NCBI GenBank assembly: GCA_910587895.1
Contig: CAJUOE010000062.1
Coordinates: 1 to 8,856, forward strand
Length of the DNA: 8,856 nt
Source of the DNA: an uncultured Lachnospiraceae bacterium
Lineage (GTDB): Bacteria; Bacillota; Clostridia; Lachnospirales; Lachnospiraceae
Direction of reading: 5' to 3'
This document shows positions 1 through 5,625 of the stretch, piece by piece. Position 1 is the first letter of the stretch. Each line of letters starts with the position of its first letter. The notes beneath the pieces are model-generated. The model was given only the letters and a program-made list of their open reading frames with translations, was not told where the DNA came from and made no database searches. Position numbers and translations under genes: made by a program.

Positions 1-11
1 ATGCCACATGA

Positions 12-224
12 TGTTTTTGCTCCTTTCTCTGCTTTTCAGGCACAGATGCAGGGACTGGTCGGAGGGCTTTGCGGAAACGAACCTTGGCCGGTTTGTCTGG
101 CGTTCCCTGCATAGCTGCTGAAATCGAATGCGGAAACATCAGGGTGCGCATCTTTAATGGAGCTGATGCAGCTGTTGTCCAAAATGCGTTTCATTGTATC
201 GGAGGTATGTCCCATGCTTGGTGA
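12..224 (+). pseudogene. IS66 family orf1 (TnpA-like), C-terminal remnant
   Basis: In the third forward frame, after an in-frame TGA at 9-11, the sequence reads open to a TGA at 222-224. Its last part, residues like IRVRIFNGADAAVV followed by HCIGGMSHAW, has the look of the C-terminus of the small first protein of IS66-type elements. That stop overlaps the start of the next gene (ATG 214) by 11 nt, the usual coupled arrangement of IS66 orf1 and orf2. The reading before about position 90 is less convincing and could be frameshifted or foreign. The N-terminal HTH half would lie left of the window or is lost. The call rests on remembered family appearance plus synteny, so it is moderate. Confidence 0.5.
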
Positions 225-429
225 TATTTCCGATGCTGCAAACATCTACATCATTACGGGTTACACTGACATGAGAAAAAGCATAGATGGTCTGTGCGCA
301 ATTGTTATGGCACAGTTAAGAGAAGAACCCGATGGTCATTCCATCTATCTTTTCTGTGGTAAACGCTGTGACCGTATTAAGGTTTTATTACGCGAGCCTG
401 ATGGATATGTCCTTTTATATAAAAGGTAC
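214..429 (+). pseudogene. tnpB: IS66 family TnpB (orf2) remnant, C-terminally truncated
   Basis: Starting at ATG 214, preceded by GGAGGT at 201-206, the frame encodes the IS66 accessory protein TnpB. The hallmarks are YIITGYTDMRKSIDGL near residues 13-28, LFCGKRCDRIKVLL around 48-61, and a final EPDGYVLLYKR. The family protein is about 110-120 residues and normally continues with an aromatic-rich stretch after LLYKR. Here homology ends at about residue 70, near position 427-429, and the frame runs on through unrelated AT-rich DNA to a TAA at 466-468. The third IS66 gene, the DDE transposase tnpC, is absent, so the element is dead. TnpB assists IS66 transposition by an unclear mechanism. Confidence 0.85.
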
Positions 430-433
430 AAAT

Positions 434-502
434 ATTGTATTTACAATCACCACTTTACAACTTTGTAAAAGAAATGCCGTATGAGGCACTCTGGTGTATA
501 AT
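434..502 (+). promoter_or_regulatory. Promoter with two tandem dyads ahead of the agrB-like gene
   Basis: A perfect TATAAT lies at 497-502. No good -35 box sits 16-18 bp upstream, as expected for an activated promoter. Just upstream are two perfect dyads with 2-nt centres: ATTGTA-TT-TACAAT at 434-447 and TTTACAA-CT-TTGTAAA at 454-469. Their centres are 21 bp apart, two helical turns on the same DNA face, and the second ends about 5 bp before the expected -35 position. This geometry resembles LytTR-family (AgrA-like) activated promoters, though AgrA sites are described as direct repeats rather than dyads. The regulator's identity is inference. Confidence 0.5.
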
Positions 503-552
503 AAGTTTGCGAACAAAAATACACGAAAGAAGGGAGTGTCCCAAAGATTGGA

Positions 553-954
553 ATGTGTGCGGGAATGTTGAAGCAGACGCTCCTCTTTTTTCTGTTCTTT
601 ATTCCGCTGCGTTCATATTTGGGAGGATTTCATCTGAGGAAATACAGGGACTGCTACCGCATGTCATGCCTTACGCTTGCCGCTGTTTTGGCAGTCACGA
701 GGTTTGCATCTTTTGATATGCATGTATCGTGTGGACTGATTGTTGTGTCCTCTGTTGGAATCGGATTGGAGGCGGGGCTTGCGCGTAAGAAACAGGAAAG
801 TGGAATCTATGCTTTGGTGGTCTGGGCGGTTCTTGTCATTCTGCTGGCGCTGACGGCTGTATGTTATCTTAGAAGGGAGCAGCAGACTCTTGTGCTGTTG
901 TGCTGTGTGACGGTTATCGTGCTTGTCAGCAAAAGGGCTGAACGGATTTCATGA
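553..954 (+). pseudogene. agrB: AgrB-like peptide-processing membrane protease, N-terminally shortened
   Basis: AgrB is a membrane cysteine endopeptidase that trims and cyclises the AgrD precursor of an autoinducing peptide. The signature FIPLRSYLGGFH at residues 16-27 is followed by C34. H27 and C34 have the same 7-residue spacing as the catalytic His77/Cys84 pair of Staphylococcus aureus AgrB. Several hydrophobic segments follow to residue 133. Normal AgrB has about 50 or more residues before this motif; here only about 16 precede it. The ATG at 553 is poorly placed, 16 nt after AAGGGAG. Starts closer to that site (TTG 548, GTG 536) are in another frame that stops at 569-571. I infer an out-of-frame deletion of the first helices. 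The catalytic core looks intact, but function is doubtful. Confidence 0.75.
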
Positions 955-1112
955 GTAATCCTGTCTATAGCTTGTCCGAGAGTAGGGGCGGTTCCCTGTT
1001 CGTGGAAGGGGCTGGACTGCCGGTGCTTATGCTGGATTTTGCATGTGGCAGAGGACGGGTACTGCTGGTGTATGATGGTTTGTGCTTTTTGGACTGCAGT
1101 GTGACGCAGTAG
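951..1112 (+). CDS. 53-residue ORF overlapping the agrB stop, unknown function
   Basis: The ATG at 951 overlaps the agrB-like TGA as ATGA, the typical coupling found between agrB and the next gene of agr operons. The product starts MSNPVYSLSESRGGSLFVEG and ends DGLCFLDCSVTQ. It lies where agrD is often found, but it lacks an obvious N-terminal amphipathic helix, a Cys-containing peptide core, and the acidic proline-rich AgrD tail. I do not recognise it. Its last 10-12 codons overlap a fragment of an unrelated minus-strand gene, so the 3' end may be chimeric and the original gene longer. The coupling is the main reason to keep it. Confidence 0.35.
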   Translation: MSNPVYSLSESRGGSLFVEGAGLPVLMLDFACGRGRVLLVYDGLCFLDCSVTQ

Positions 1113-1177
1113 CAGTCGGCGCTTATGATATGAAAGTAAGTACAGTCAATATTTTTAAGCTCTTCTGTAGTAAACAT
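1076..1177 (-). pseudogene. N-terminal fragment of a conserved small hypothetical protein
   Basis: Reading minus from ATG 1177, the peptide MFTTEELKNIDCTYFHIISA continues with DCYCVTLQSKKHKP and looks like the start of a real gene. It recalls small clostridial proteins of unknown function that begin with an acidic LKxID-YF motif and a VTLQSKNT-like strand. After about residue 34 the frame becomes low-quality sequence antisense to the preceding ORF, so the gene is cut near position 1076-1080. Just upstream of its start is a run of 11 G on this strand, which may act as a crude ribosome binding site. The family recollection is weak. Confidence 0.4.
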
Positions 1178-1187
1178 GTTGCATGTT

Positions 1188-1198
1188 CCCCCCCCCCC
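1188..1198. repeat. Homopolymer run of 11 C
   Basis: Eleven consecutive C residues sit exactly between the divergent starts of the minus-strand fragment and the XRE-type gene. Such a run is rare in AT-rich DNA. It could be a slippage-prone switch, a deletion scar or a sequencing error. Confidence 0.9.
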
Positions 1199-1201
1199 TT
1201 T

Positions 1202-1411
1202 GTGTTTAAGGAATTGAGTAATCATGGTTTCAATCAGACTAGAATTCAGAGGGAAAATTTACTGCCAAGGCAGACCATAACCAATATCAAGGCAGGGAAG
1301 AGCATAACACTGGAAACCTTAAATAAAATCTGTGTGATGTGTAATCTGCAGCCGGGTGATATCATTGAAGTGGTTCCGACAGACGAGGAAAAAATAAAAT
1401 ACAAATTATAA
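1202..1411 (+). pseudogene. Small XRE/Cro-type HTH regulator, start missing or GTG
   Basis: The frame gives a compact Cro/C1-type helix-turn-helix. FNQTRIQRENLLPRQTITNI forms the turn region, then GKSITLETLNKIC and CNLQPGDIIEVVP, the standard C-terminal half of single-domain clostridial XRE regulators of about 70 residues. These repress nearby promoters of mobile or toxin-antitoxin loci. No ATG with a ribosome binding site exists in frame. GTG 1202 would give 69 residues, but only the C run lies upstream. The open frame extends back to ATG 1082 through unrelated antisense sequence, so that longer start is rejected. A handful of N-terminal residues probably were lost at the C run. The gene converges on the nuclease gene across a shared terminator. 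Confidence 0.6.
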
Positions 1412-1412
1412 T

Positions 1413-1452
1413 AAAAATCCGATGCTCCCAAGATGGAATACATCGGATTTTA
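1413..1452. terminator. Bidirectional intrinsic terminator
   Basis: An 11-bp perfect stem pairs AAAATCCGATG (1414-1424) with CATCGGATTTT (1441-1451) around a 16-nt loop. A-rich and T-rich flanks serve both directions. It lies between the ends of the convergent XRE-type gene (1411) and the nuclease gene (1458). Confidence 0.85.
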
Positions 1453-1457
1453 CTATG

Positions 1458-2270
1458 TTACATATCTTCCGGCAGAAGTTCAATCATAAGTTGCATTTGA
1501 AAGTCTTTGTCCGTAGCAGCGCGTTTTAAGTCATCAAATCTGTTCAGATTTATCAGAATAGCGTTGAGGGTGTTGATACGGGTTTCGCCTTCAAGCCTTC
1601 CCTCAAGTCTGCCCTCATTACGTTCTTCTTTTGCAATTCTTTCCATAATTTCACACATAACCTGCTGTCCCTCCTCTGTCGTTTTATACCGGCGCTTACT
1701 GCCGGAGGTAACGGGAAATTTGCTGTTGTATGCAGCATCGTCAACAAATACTTCCATCAGTTCGGATACTTCGGAGCCGTCCTTTACCTTTGCATTGACG
1801 TAAACCTCTTCAAATCCGTTATCGACAACTTTTCCGGTTTCCCTTATGATCCGATCCACATGATATAAAGAATGATTTCCCTCAAAGATGTCAAAACGGG
1901 AGATGAATACAACGCAGACATCGGGAATGTTCTCAAACTTCTCGCCGGGATCGGTGAGGTTAGTTGTAAGGATCGCGCCATTGTAGCGGACACGGCGCTG
2001 ATGATCGGTGTCATTCGCCCTCTGCACTTCGATGTCCGTTTTCCGTCCGTCCCCAAGGACACATTTGGCGTCAAGGATCACGGAGCGTCCCTGCGGATTT
2101 GTTCCGGCATATTGGGGCGTGGATTCCAGTACCGTAAGCGCCGGATCTGACAGGATCACCCGCAGGATTTCTTCGCAGAACGCTTTATCTTCTGCCATCG
2201 TGCGGAACATCAGGTCGTCGATGGGATTTAGTTTTTTTGCCTCTTCTCGTATTTTTGCCTTATTGCTCAT
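1458..2270 (-). CDS. Rpn family PD-(D/E)XK recombination-promoting nuclease / putative transposase
   Basis: This 270-residue protein belongs to the Rpn/PDDEXK family, divalent-metal DNA endonucleases linked to RecA-independent recombination and once called putative transposases. Visible are LNPIDDLMFRTM near residues 14-25, the nuclease core D67 in VILDAKC and E81/Q83 in DIEVQ, and the typical YHVDRI segment in the middle. A C-terminal EGRLEGRLEGE repeat precedes a short helical tail. Length is normal for the family. The start is ATG 2270, preceded by AAAGGA six bases upstream; a GTG at 2294 would add 8 residues but has no comparable site. The gene has its own promoter and terminator and looks intact. 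The family is often found in many copies in clostridial genomes. Whether it belongs to the mobilizable element is unclear. Confidence 0.9.
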   Translation of the reverse strand: MSNKAKIREEAKKLNPIDDLMFRTMAEDKAFCEEILRVILSDPALTVLESTPQYAGTNPQGRSVILDAKCVLGDGRKTDIEVQRANDTDHQRRVRYNGAILTTNLTDPGEKFENIPDVCVVFISRFDIFEGNHSLYHVDRIIRETGKVVDNGFEEVYVNAKVKDGSEVSELMEVFVDDAAYNSKFPVTSGSKRRYKTTEEGQQVMCEIMERIAKEERNEGRLEGRLEGETRINTLNAILINLNRFDDLKRAATDKDFQMQLMIELLPEDM

Positions 2271-2320
2271 GCCTGATCCTTTGTTTGTATTCACAGCATA
2301 AAACGCCTGCTGTTAACTAT

Positions 2321-2348
2321 AGTATACCATTTTTCAAAAGATACTCAA
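2321..2348 (-). promoter_or_regulatory. Extended -10 promoter of the Rpn nuclease
   Basis: On the minus strand TTGAGT (2348-2343) is followed, after 16 bp, by TATACT (2326-2321). A TGG triplet directly upstream of the -10 makes it an extended -10. It lies about 50 bp before the ATG at 2270 and after the end of mobA. Confidence 0.6.
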
Positions 2349-2375
2349 TAAAAAATTTATGACAGTGGGTGCTGT

Positions 2376-3740
2376 TCAGCGTGTCGGCTCTTTCGTGTTT
2401 TTCTGCACGGAAACAGTGTCCGGCTCAGCGTTCAGATACTGTTCCAGTTTATCCAGTTCACGCTCCAACTGTCTGCAGTCTTTTTCTGCAGTCTGGTAAG
2501 CCTGCCGCAGTTCTTTTTTCTTCTGTTCCATCTGCGAAAACTCTGCGCGTAGTTTGTTTATATCAAGAGTACGGTGATCGATCTTTGCCCTGCGCAGCAT
2601 TTCTTTTGCGCCGTCATACAGGATCAGTTCCGTCTCATGTTTCCGAAAATAATCGTCGGGATTTTTGGCTTTGCGGTAGCGGATCTGATAAGGACGGTTC
2701 TCCTGATACTGTTGCGCGTATTTTATGATTTCCGCCATGCTTTTCATTCGGCGCTCAAGGATAGTAAGTTTCTCACGGTTCCTTTTGGCAGAGGCGGAAC
2801 GTTCTGCGATTTTCTCCTCCAGGTCAGCGATAGAGTTTACTTTACTGCATGCGCTGGCGGCTGTTTTGAGGTTTTCGATCTCAGCCCAGCGTTTTAAGCC
2901 AGCACTTTCCTGAAACTTTTCCTGTGAAGTGTCGATCAGGCGTTTCCCTGTATAACCGACTGTCAGGGCTTTCCCACGTTTCTGCACCCTTTCAGAAATC
3001 CGCTCAGCGATACGCTCCTTTGTGTATTCCGCCCCGAGGGACTTTATGCTGCCGCGCACAAAACGCTCCCTGCCCGGCGGTAGGAAAGAAATGTATTTTG
3101 GAGATTTTCCGTCAAGGTTTTCCCCTTTCACAACGTAGCCTTTTGCCCGCAGAAGATGCAGGAACTCATCATAAGTATCGGCGGATCTGATGGCGGCATT
3201 GATATCCCTGCGCAGTTCTGATTTGCGGGAATCACCGTGTCTGTCTGCAGACCATTCGTTGTACTTTTTTCCGCGCTGTCCGTCCGGCACGATGACGGAT
3301 AAATGGTGTTCCCTGCAAAGTTCGTCGCTTAAGTAACGAATACGGTAATAACTTCTTTTGCAGTCATTGTATTTGTGGTGGTCGATGTTGTCGGCGGCGC
3401 AGAAGATGATGTGGTTATGAATGTGATCCCTGTCGATATGCGTACTGACTACATACGAATACTTCCCCTCTAAAACTTTATCGGCAAGCTCCATGCCGAT
3501 CTGGTGCGCCGTATCAAAATCGACCTCGCCGGGGAGGAAGGACTGGATCAGATGGTACGCCTTGTTTTCGTCATTATGGGAAGTCTTTGACAGGGCAAAC
3601 TTAAAGTCAAAATGGGCAGTCTCCGGGCTGCACCCATAGGAGGAAATCAGTAGGCTGCCATCGGTTTTATCCGGGCTGCAGATGTAGGCTATTGCCTTAT
3701 GCACGGTTGCTTTGACAGCATGGATTTTTGTGTATGCCAT
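2376..3740 (-). CDS. mobA: MobA-type relaxase (MOBP family)
   Basis: This 454-residue relaxase nicks oriT, stays bound to the 5' end and leads the transferred strand into a conjugation channel. The N-terminal domain shows the probable catalytic tyrosine Y19 in AYICSPDKT. A motif II-like HLIQSFLPGE lies at 63-72, and the metal-binding motif HIDRDHIHNH at 101-110, with H106, H108 and H110 expected to hold the metal. Residues from about 290 to the end are Lys/Glu-rich and predicted coiled coil, typical for this family. The ATG at 3740 lies inside the end of mobC (52-nt overlap), with AAAGGAG about 14 nt upstream, so translation is probably coupled. No primase or helicase domain is visible. The C-terminus ends normally at TGA 2376-2378. 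Confidence 0.93.
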   Translation of the reverse strand: MAYTKIHAVKATVHKAIAYICSPDKTDGSLLISSYGCSPETAHFDFKFALSKTSHNDENKAYHLIQSFLPGEVDFDTAHQIGMELADKVLEGKYSYVVSTHIDRDHIHNHIIFCAADNIDHHKYNDCKRSYYRIRYLSDELCREHHLSVIVPDGQRGKKYNEWSADRHGDSRKSELRRDINAAIRSADTYDEFLHLLRAKGYVVKGENLDGKSPKYISFLPPGRERFVRGSIKSLGAEYTKERIAERISERVQKRGKALTVGYTGKRLIDTSQEKFQESAGLKRWAEIENLKTAASACSKVNSIADLEEKIAERSASAKRNREKLTILERRMKSMAEIIKYAQQYQENRPYQIRYRKAKNPDDYFRKHETELILYDGAKEMLRRAKIDHRTLDINKLRAEFSQMEQKKKELRQAYQTAEKDCRQLERELDKLEQYLNAEPDTVSVQKNTKEPTR

Positions 3741-4030
3741 ACCTGTTTCATTATCTCCTTTACCTCTTTTACATCCTCATCGTAAACGTGTCCTGTGGCG
3801 TTCATCCGTTTGGCGATCTGGTTTAGGCTGTTCCCGATGCGGGACAGATTGACGTTGTAGTCGTGCAGCTCCTTATAGTCCACATCATAGACATATCCGT
3901 AAATAATGAGGTGCCGCAGGAAAGCCATGCGGCTGCGCATACCGGACAGTTTATATTTTGTGTCAAGGATATATTTTTCATCATCGTTCAGGTACAGGAT
4001 CAGGGAATGTTTGCGTGTTCTGTTTAGCAT
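3689..4030 (-). CDS. mobC: MobC-like relaxosome accessory protein
   Basis: The 113-residue product matches the MobC/relaxosome family, small DNA-binding proteins that help open oriT and recruit the relaxase. An N-terminal ribbon-helix-helix-like region (residues 7-45, HSLILYLNDDEKYILD onward) is followed by the family hallmark NLSRIGNSLNQIAKRMNATG at 61-80. The start is ATG 4030 with AAAGGAGA a few bases upstream. The frame stays open to 4531, but that extension crosses the structured oriT region and has no domain, so it is rejected. The gene overlaps mobA by 52 nt and is first in the mobilization operon, directly downstream of the candidate oriT. Confidence 0.9.
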   Translation of the reverse strand: MLNRTRKHSLILYLNDDEKYILDTKYKLSGMRSRMAFLRHLIIYGYVYDVDYKELHDYNVNLSRIGNSLNQIAKRMNATGHVYDEDVKEVKEIMKQVWHTQKSMLSKQPCIRQ

Positions 4031-4116
4031 AGATGTCTCCTTTCGTGAGTCGTATGTAGTGGATTTTGAAAAATTGTGCAGCATTGGAGCGGGCTTATTT
4101 TTGTAACAAAGGGGGT

Positions 4117-4134
4117 CAGGGGGCTTTCCCCCTG
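4117..4134. repeat. G/C hairpin of the candidate oriT region
   Basis: A perfect 7-bp stem, CAGGGGG (4117-4123) with CCCCCTG (4128-4134) and loop CTTT, follows GGGGGTCA at 4111-4118. It has no U-tract on either strand, so it is not an ordinary terminator. It abuts the three-way-junction structure on the mobC side. Such hairpins are common beside relaxase nick regions; this role is inferred. Confidence 0.7.
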
Positions 4135-4212
4135 CAAGCAGATTTTGACAGGTTTCCGCCTGAGGAAATCTGATCAAAATCATGGATTTGCATATGCAAA
4201 TCCAGTGCTTGC
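4134..4212. other. oriT: Candidate origin of transfer (oriT): predicted three-way junction
   Basis: The 79-bp segment can fold almost without unpaired bases. The closing stem pairs GCAAGCA (4134-4140) with TGCTTGC (4206-4212). Arm 1 pairs GATTTTGA (4141-4148) with TCAAAATC (4174-4181). It continues through CAGGTTTCC (4149-4157) with GGAAATCTG (4164-4172), giving 17 pairs with one G-T, one bulged A and a 6-nt loop. Arm 2 is a perfect 22-bp palindrome, 4183-4204, centred on CATATG. Only bases 4182 and 4205 are unpaired at the junction. Its position just upstream of mobC-mobA supports oriT. The exact nick site cannot be read. A single-strand replication origin or a protein-binding cruciform are alternatives. 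Confidence 0.55.
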
Positions 4213-4227
4213 TAAGTAAGCCGTGGA

Positions 4228-4294
4228 AAGAAAATAAAAAAACTGCTCCAGACCTGAGCAGGCATGGTTGCCCGCTTGGAACTGACAGCAGTTT
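4228..4294 (-). terminator. Intrinsic terminator with competing arm, reading toward mobC
   Basis: In the minus direction CTGCTC (4261-4256) pairs with GAGCAG (4248-4243) over a 7-nt loop. It is followed by seven T and then ATTTT, a textbook intrinsic terminator. Further upstream in the transcript, AAACTGCT (4294-4287) is the perfect complement of AGCAGTTT (4247-4240), which contains the 3' arm of the terminator stem. The two pairings exclude each other, an attenuator-like layout. Any transcript coming from the right would meet it before oriT and mobCA. No ligand pocket or leader peptide is recognised. Confidence 0.55.
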
Positions 4295-4650
4295 CAGTGT
4301 CATTTTATGGGTGCATAGATTTATCCATAAACGATTGTAAGTCTGAATGGCAGAAAAGTCAACAGTATTTAAAATGGCGTATTTATGGCACATGTAACTT
4401 ATATTATAGTTTGAATGATACTGCTCTTGGAAGCGGTTTGCTTTATAATAAGAAGGAAGGTGTAACAGGGGAATTGGAGAAGTGAATACCACATCTCGGT
4501 GGGGACTCAGGTGATAGGAAACCATTGTCACTCTTTTTATTTCATTTTTCTAAAAATGTCGTTTACTAAAATCCACATTTTAAGTGCCTTCGGTGATTTA
4601 GTCATAGTGAAGGGATAAAAACAGGAAACATTTCTGCGGAAAGGACAGGA
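4295..4650. other. Intergenic stretch without a convincing gene
   Basis: This AT-rich stretch separates the attenuator from the sigma-like gene. Open frames on both strands here encode no recognisable domain. Two weak structures occur: GTGATA paired with TGTCAC around 4511-4532, followed by CTTTTTATTTC (possible plus-strand terminator), and an imperfect dyad ACTAAAATCCAC...GTGATTTAGT around 4566-4604. The dyad lies just upstream of the sigma-like gene and may be an operator. No promoter with both boxes was found with confidence. Confidence 0.4.
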
Positions 4651-5088
4651 ATGAGAGAAAACAAAATTACATCGGACAATGCGGAGAAGATATCTTCTGA
4701 GTTTCATGTGTTCTGCCGGAAAGTGATCAGGCGGAGCGTTCTGAACCAGCTCCGGGGGTATGTCAGGTACTGTAAGAATTATGGAACTGTGCCTTTGGAG
4801 GAAACAGAAGAAAGTGCAATGGCAGTTTATGATGATGTTCTGGAGGGAAAAGTAAAAATCCCTGTGTGCGGAACCGTCGTTCTGATCGGGGATGAGAAAC
4901 TTGCCGCCGCACTTCTGGAAATGCAGGATACAAAAAGAGAGATTGTCTTAAGAAACACCGCATTTGGATATTCCCTGTCAGAGATAGCCGGGCAGCTTGA
5001 ATTAGAATACGACACAGTGAGGCATTACAAGTCAAACGCAATGAAAGAACTGCGTGGGAAGGTGGGGATAGATGCAGAAAAAGAATAA
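4651..5088 (+). CDS. Sigma-70-like factor, Tn916 orf7 type
   Basis: The 145-residue protein resembles the short sigma factors carried by Tn916-family elements. The C-terminal third is a sigma region 4 helix-turn-helix: LEMQDTKREIVLRNTAFGYS at about 89-108, then LSEIAGQLELEYDTVRHYKS to 128, ending KELRGK. The N-terminal half carries the charged RRSVLNQLRGYVRY stretch. ATG 4651 is preceded by AAAGGA. The stop overlaps the next start by 17 nt, as in the orf7-orf8 pairs of these elements. In Tn916 this position in the operon drives transcription of the transfer and excision genes; the same role here is inferred. Nothing looks broken. Confidence 0.85.
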   Translation: MRENKITSDNAEKISSEFHVFCRKVIRRSVLNQLRGYVRYCKNYGTVPLEETEESAMAVYDDVLEGKVKIPVCGTVVLIGDEKLAAALLEMQDTKREIVLRNTAFGYSLSEIAGQLELEYDTVRHYKSNAMKELRGKVGIDAEKE

Positions 5089-5311
5089 TGGCGGAAAACT
5101 TCCGGCGGGGGTTATCGCGCTGGCTGTGATTGGCGACGAAGGAGCAATGCAGGAAGTTTTCGACCAGTACGAAAGACTGATCAACTATATCCTCTTCTGT
5201 GAAATCAGAAGCTGGCAGTTAAACAGTACACTGATGCCCATAGAAAATATGGAACAACAAGTCAAAGCTGACCTGGTAAAAGCTATCAGGAAATTTACAA
5301 TCAGGAATTAA
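5072..5311 (+). CDS. Small HTH-domain protein, Tn916 orf8 type
   Basis: This 79-residue acidic protein matches the small helix-turn-helix partner that follows the sigma-like gene in Tn916-type elements. The pattern is a hydrophobic N-terminal helix (PAGVIALAVIGDEGAMQEVF), then DQYERLINYI, a variable middle, and a closing QVKADLVKAIRKFTIRN. The family shows the same order of an 'A-GD--A---V---Y' stretch and a final 'L--KL---I--F' helix. AAGGTGGGG lies 5-13 bases before the ATG, inside the upstream gene. The 17-nt overlap suggests coupled expression and perhaps a sigma/regulator pair. Direct function is unproven in the family. Confidence 0.8.
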   Translation: MQKKNNGGKLPAGVIALAVIGDEGAMQEVFDQYERLINYILFCEIRSWQLNSTLMPIENMEQQVKADLVKAIRKFTIRN

Positions 5312-5328
5312 CGTAGTGGAGTGCGGAG

Positions 5329-5448
5329 ATGCTCCTGGATTATCTTTTCACTATACTTATCGCTCTGATAAAGTGCACAATAATTACGAAGCGCCGACAG
5401 CAGGCGTCAGTGTCTTGTGCGCTTTACGGATTGATAAGCCGGACATAG
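5329..5448 (+). CDS. 39-residue hydrophobic small ORF
   Basis: ATG 5329 follows GTGGAGTGCGGAG, a usable ribosome binding site 17 nt after the orf8-like stop. The product begins MLLDYLFTILIALIKC, a single hydrophobic stretch long enough to span a membrane, then turns basic with TKRRQQ. Small membrane peptides are plausible here but I do not recognise this one. It could be chance. Confidence 0.3.
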   Translation: MLLDYLFTILIALIKCTIITKRRQQASVSCALYGLISRT

Positions 5449-5487
5449 ATTTATCCAAAAAGTGAAGGCAGAATCCGGGGATGTACC

Positions 5488-5625
5488 GTGACAATTGAAT
5501 ATGGTCTACACATACAGGACGTGTGGGATATGGGGAGCCGCTATGCGGATACGCCAAGAACTGTTTGGCTTTATTTTTATAGGGAGCTGGGTGCGAGGAA
5601 ACACCAGAAACGGGTGTTGAAGTGA
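5488..5625 (+). CDS. 45-residue small ORF with GTG start
   Basis: GTG 5488 is preceded by CCGGGGATG. It encodes a balanced, protein-like sequence starting MTIEYGLHIQDVWDMG and ending with a basic tail, RKHQKRVLK. Composition (W, Y, R spread evenly) looks coding. The stop overlaps the GTG start of another tiny frame. It is in the same frame as the preceding small ORF, separated by a TAG at 5446-5448 and about 13 further codons. The pair might therefore be a broken longer gene. Function unknown. Confidence 0.35.
   Translation: MTIEYGLHIQDVWDMGSRYADTPRTVWLYFYRELGARKHQKRVLK

Noticed and set aside
36..245. Minus-strand 69-codon frame at the left end
   Set aside because: Antisense to the IS66 orf1 end and the orf2 start, no family resemblance.
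1032..1058. LDFACGRGR string resembling a methyltransferase SAM motif in the 53-codon ORF
   Set aside because: Isolated match in a 53-residue frame without any other methyltransferase feature; most likely chance.
965..1075. C-terminal half of the minus-strand 86-codon frame
   Set aside because: Past residue 34 it is Ser/Pro-rich antisense of the 53-codon ORF, not a continuation of the N-terminal fragment.
4433..4448. Plus-strand TATAAT near 4443 as promoter of the sigma-like gene
   Set aside because: No -35 box at 16-18 bp and more than 200 bp from the gene; not supported.
4264..4485. Plus-strand 73-codon open frame
   Set aside because: Lies over the attenuator-like region, lacks a ribosome binding site and any recognisable motif; antisense frame is equally open.
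4031..4531. Upstream extension of the mobC frame to ATG 4531
   Set aside because: It runs through the oriT-like structures and terminator, has no domain, and the ATG at 4030 has a strong AAAGGAG site and matches the family start.
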